Assembly (NCBI GenBank): GCA_003250455.1
Contig: QKGK01000031.1
Location: forward strand, 1 to 7,428
Source of the DNA: Chloroflexota bacterium
GTDB taxonomy: Bacteria; Chloroflexota; Anaerolineae; Anaerolineales; UBA11579
Direction: 5' to 3'
Length of the DNA stretch: 7,428 nt
Shown here piece after piece: positions 5,561 to 7,428 of this stretch. The position numbers and the translations under genes are program-made. The notes under the pieces were generated by a model. It searched no databases. It was not told where the DNA came from and saw only the letters and a list, made by a program, of their open reading frames with translations. Positions within the stretch are counted from its first letter, which is position 1. Every line of letters begins with the position of its first letter.

Positions 5561-5824
5561 ATGGCTAAAAAAACCATTATCCGGGAAATGCGCGGCATCC
5601 CCTATTTTTTATTGGTTGAATACCTTGAGGAAATGGGGGCAACCGAGGTTGAGGAAGGGGTACTTGAGGCTAAGGATTGGACAGTGAAACTGGAGCGCAT
5701 GGAACCTTATCGCATTGCCTCGATAAGTGTGGGACAGACCCGGGTGATTGTCCACATAGAGGAAGCAGCCGAAGAGGCCTTTATTGCGAAATTTTCAATG
5801 AAAACATTCCGGGCAGGTGGCTAG
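5561..5824 (+). CDS. Conserved-looking 87-aa protein of unknown function ending in Gly-Gly
   Basis: The ATG at 5561 follows the moaD stop by 3 nt; GGGAGG (5545-5550), inside the moaD Gly-Gly codons, is its ribosome site. The protein reads as alternating strands and helices: REMRGIPYFLLVEYLEEMGA (about 8-27), EVEEGVLEAKDWTVKLER, a strand ISVGQTRVIVHIE (about 55-67), a helix EEAAEEAFIAKF, and the end MKTFRAGG. It has no cysteines, signal or membrane segment. The terminal GG without further residues recalls MoaD, ThiS and ubiquitin tails, but the rest has no clear beta-grasp signature. It may belong to a small DUF (possibly DUF1952) seen beside moaD in some aldehyde oxidoreductase loci; this is memory and uncertain. 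By position it is likely an accessory factor of tungsten cofactor handling. Confidence 0.8.
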   Translation: MAKKTIIREMRGIPYFLLVEYLEEMGATEVEEGVLEAKDWTVKLERMEPYRIASISVGQTRVIVHIEEAAEEAFIAKFSMKTFRAGG

Positions 5825-5847
5825 CAGCCAAAATTATAGAGATAAGA

Positions 5848-5879
5848 AAAAAGCGCTCCATTTTACTGGAGCGCTTTTT
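5848..5879. terminator. Bidirectional terminator between converging operons
   Basis: A perfect 13-bp stem (5848-5860 with 5867-5879; core AGCGCTCCA/TGGAGCGCT) encloses a 6-nt loop TTTTAC. It has T5 on the plus side and, from the A-run at 5847-5852, T6 on the minus side. It therefore can end both the radical SAM-moaD transcript and the aor transcript, whose stops lie 23 nt to the left and 18 nt to the right. Confidence 0.9.
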
Positions 5880-5896
5880 GTTGTTCTTGTGGAGAA

Positions 5897-7428
5897 CTAG
5901 ATGATTTCCAGTTCTTTTAGTTTTTCTTCCGGCACTACACCGTGGTCCCAGCCGCGCACTTCGTAGTACTCGTGCAGCATTTTATCCAGCTCGCACACAC
6001 GGCCCATAGAGCCGGGCATGGTGGATGCTTCGGAAGTAAAGCGTCCGGGTAGCTGATCTGCTTCTTCTCCGAAGCCGGCCAGGTTGTTGTAGTAGCGTTC
6101 CAGGTTGTAGATGCGCTCGCCGGTCTTGAGCACGTCATCGGCTGTGAACGGTACACCAACCATGGCGGAGTACTGGTTTGCGTATTCTTCTGCCCCTTGG
6201 GCAAAAGCGCTGAATTTGCAGAGGTCCATGCTGTCGGAGAAAGCGTGGACATTCTGGAAGATCATTACCAGTTCGCCTTTATTCTCCCATTCCAGCGGGT
6301 CTACCTTCAGCGAATTGAAGGGCATCACGCCCAGCTCTGCTGCGGGGGTGTAGGCACGCAGGTGGCAGGCGCCGCGGTTGGAGGTGGCGTAGCCGATGCC
6401 CATACCCTGCAGACCGCGCGGGTCGTAAGCGGGAATGCCCTGACCTTTGACGGTCATCGCCAGTTCCGGGTGTCCAAAGTATGCGGCAGTAGCGTTAGCG
6501 CCTTTGGCCATGATATCACCGAAGCCTTCGGGCTTGCCGACTGATTCCGCAGCTTTGACCATTGCGTAGATGTCGCCCCATTCAATGGTGCCTTCATCCT
6601 TGGTGTAGCCTTTTTCGCTGGCTTCCATCCAGATGCTGATCGGGTGGCCGATCTCGATGGCGTCAAAGCCATAATCGTTGGCAACATCGATCATCTTGGC
6701 AACGGTGGCGGCATCGTAGTTGCCGCAGTTGGCACCGACCGACCAGGCCGGTTCGTATTCCACCGATTCCATCCGCAGACCTTTCCACGGCCCATCGGTC
6801 ACTTCCACTTCCTTCTTGCAGGCAACCGGGCATGCATGGCAGGTGGGGTCGTTGACCAGCAGGTTCTCTTTGACATATTCACCGCTGATCTTTTCAGCAT
6901 CGTCCCCGCTGGCGGTGAACTGGCTGTTCTTGGTGGGAAGCGCGCCGATGCTGTTGGTCGCATTCATCAATACGTTGGTGCCGTACACCGAGAGACCGCC
7001 CTTCTTGGGGCTGGTGATGTTCTCTTCGGCCATGATGGCGCCGAGGACGCGCTTTTGAACCGGTTTCCAATCATCGCGGTTTTCAGCCTTGGTAATATTC
7101 TTCTTGGCCTTGATCACGATGGCTTTCAGGTTCTTGCTGCCACCTACACAGCCGGTTCCGCCGCGCCCGCTGGCGCGGTCATCTTCGTTGATCCAGCAGG
7201 CAAACCGGACCAATTTCTCGCCGGCAGGGCCAATGGCGATCACAGTGAGGTCTTTTTCGCCATACTTCTCTTTAAAGTAATCCATGGTGTCATGGACTTT
7301 CATGCCCCAGACCTCGGATGCGTCTTTCAGTTCAAAGCCATCCTCGGTGATGTAGGCATATACGGGTTTCTCGGCTTTTCCTTTGAACACCAACCCATCA
7401 TAGCCAGCCCAGCGCAACCGGGCAGCCG
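5897..7428 (-). CDS. aor: Tungsten-dependent aldehyde:ferredoxin oxidoreductase, N-terminus beyond the right edge
   Basis: AOR-family enzymes oxidise aldehydes to carboxylates, or reduce acids, with ferredoxin, using a tungsten bis-pyranopterin and one 4Fe-4S cluster in the cytoplasm. The frame is open to the window edge: 509 residues are visible, about 100 fewer than the usual 600-610. It enters at RWAGYDGLVFKGKAEKPVY, then GPAGE, GRGGTGCVGGSKNLKAI, the cluster ligands in CHACPVAC (CX2CX3C, codons near 6841-6818), and YEPAWSVGANC with the conserved acidic residue. The pterin-binding DPRGLQGMGIGYATSNRG follows, then CHLRAY with the conserved active-site histidine, and the fourth cluster cysteine in SMDLCKF. 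It ends RGWDHGVVPEEKLKELEII. A TTG at 7417 is internal, not the start. The gene converges on the maturase-moaD operon, matching the association of such maturases with AOR genes. The exact substrate class (AOR, FOR, GAPOR-like) cannot be fixed here. Confidence 0.95.
   Translation of the reverse strand, partial: AARLRWAGYDGLVFKGKAEKPVYAYITEDGFELKDASEVWGMKVHDTMDYFKEKYGEKDLTVIAIGPAGEKLVRFACWINEDDRASGRGGTGCVGGSKNLKAIVIKAKKNITKAENRDDWKPVQKRVLGAIMAEENITSPKKGGLSVYGTNVLMNATNSIGALPTKNSQFTASGDDAEKISGEYVKENLLVNDPTCHACPVACKKEVEVTDGPWKGLRMESVEYEPAWSVGANCGNYDAATVAKMIDVANDYGFDAIEIGHPISIWMEASEKGYTKDEGTIEWGDIYAMVKAAESVGKPEGFGDIMAKGANATAAYFGHPELAMTVKGQGIPAYDPRGLQGMGIGYATSNRGACHLRAYTPAAELGVMPFNSLKVDPLEWENKGELVMIFQNVHAFSDSMDLCKFSAFAQGAEEYANQYSAMVGVPFTADDVLKTGERIYNLERYYNNLAGFGEEADQLPGRFTSEASTMPGSMGRVCELDKMLHEYYEVRGWDHGVVPEEKLKELEII

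Overview
The window reads as a compact bacterial chromosome segment, most plausibly from an anaerobic Chloroflexota (Anaerolineae-like) lineage. That placement is an inference. It rests on a CarD/CdnL-family protein in a translation operon, a small arginine-rich protein of a type seen in environmental phyla, a tungsten-type aldehyde oxidoreductase, and Shine-Dalgarno sites matching a standard bacterial anti-SD. No mobile element, CRISPR array, tRNA or rRNA is visible.

Left part (1-2126, minus strand): recJ, a single-strand DNA exonuclease of the DHH family, is followed 8 nt later by the start of an aminoglycoside N3-acetyltransferase-family gene that runs off the left edge. The two look co-transcribed.

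Middle (about 2130-3825, plus strand): a gene-free stretch of over 400 bases holds a strong promoter (TTGATT, 17 bp, TATAAT with a TG extension). An inferred leader of about 340 nt follows, with hairpins and a tandem repeat. Then comes a translation/transcription operon: rpsU (TTG start behind an 11-nt Shine-Dalgarno match), infA, a CarD/CdnL-like gene that is frameshifted as given, and a 51-aa basic protein. A 15-bp hairpin terminator closes it.

Right part (3884-7428): a short leader with a composite hairpin precedes a plus-strand operon for tungstopterin enzyme maturation. It contains a SPASM radical SAM protein with an AbrB-like N-terminus, a MoaD-family sulfur carrier ending in GGG, and an 87-aa protein of unknown function ending in GG. 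This operon converges on an aldehyde:ferredoxin oxidoreductase gene (minus strand, N-terminus beyond the right edge), with one bidirectional terminator between them. The radical SAM protein and MoaD probably mature or supply the tungsten-bispterin cofactor of the oxidoreductase.

Most worth a second look: the carD frameshift, the Gly-Gly-terminated orphan next to MoaD, and the long rpsU leader.
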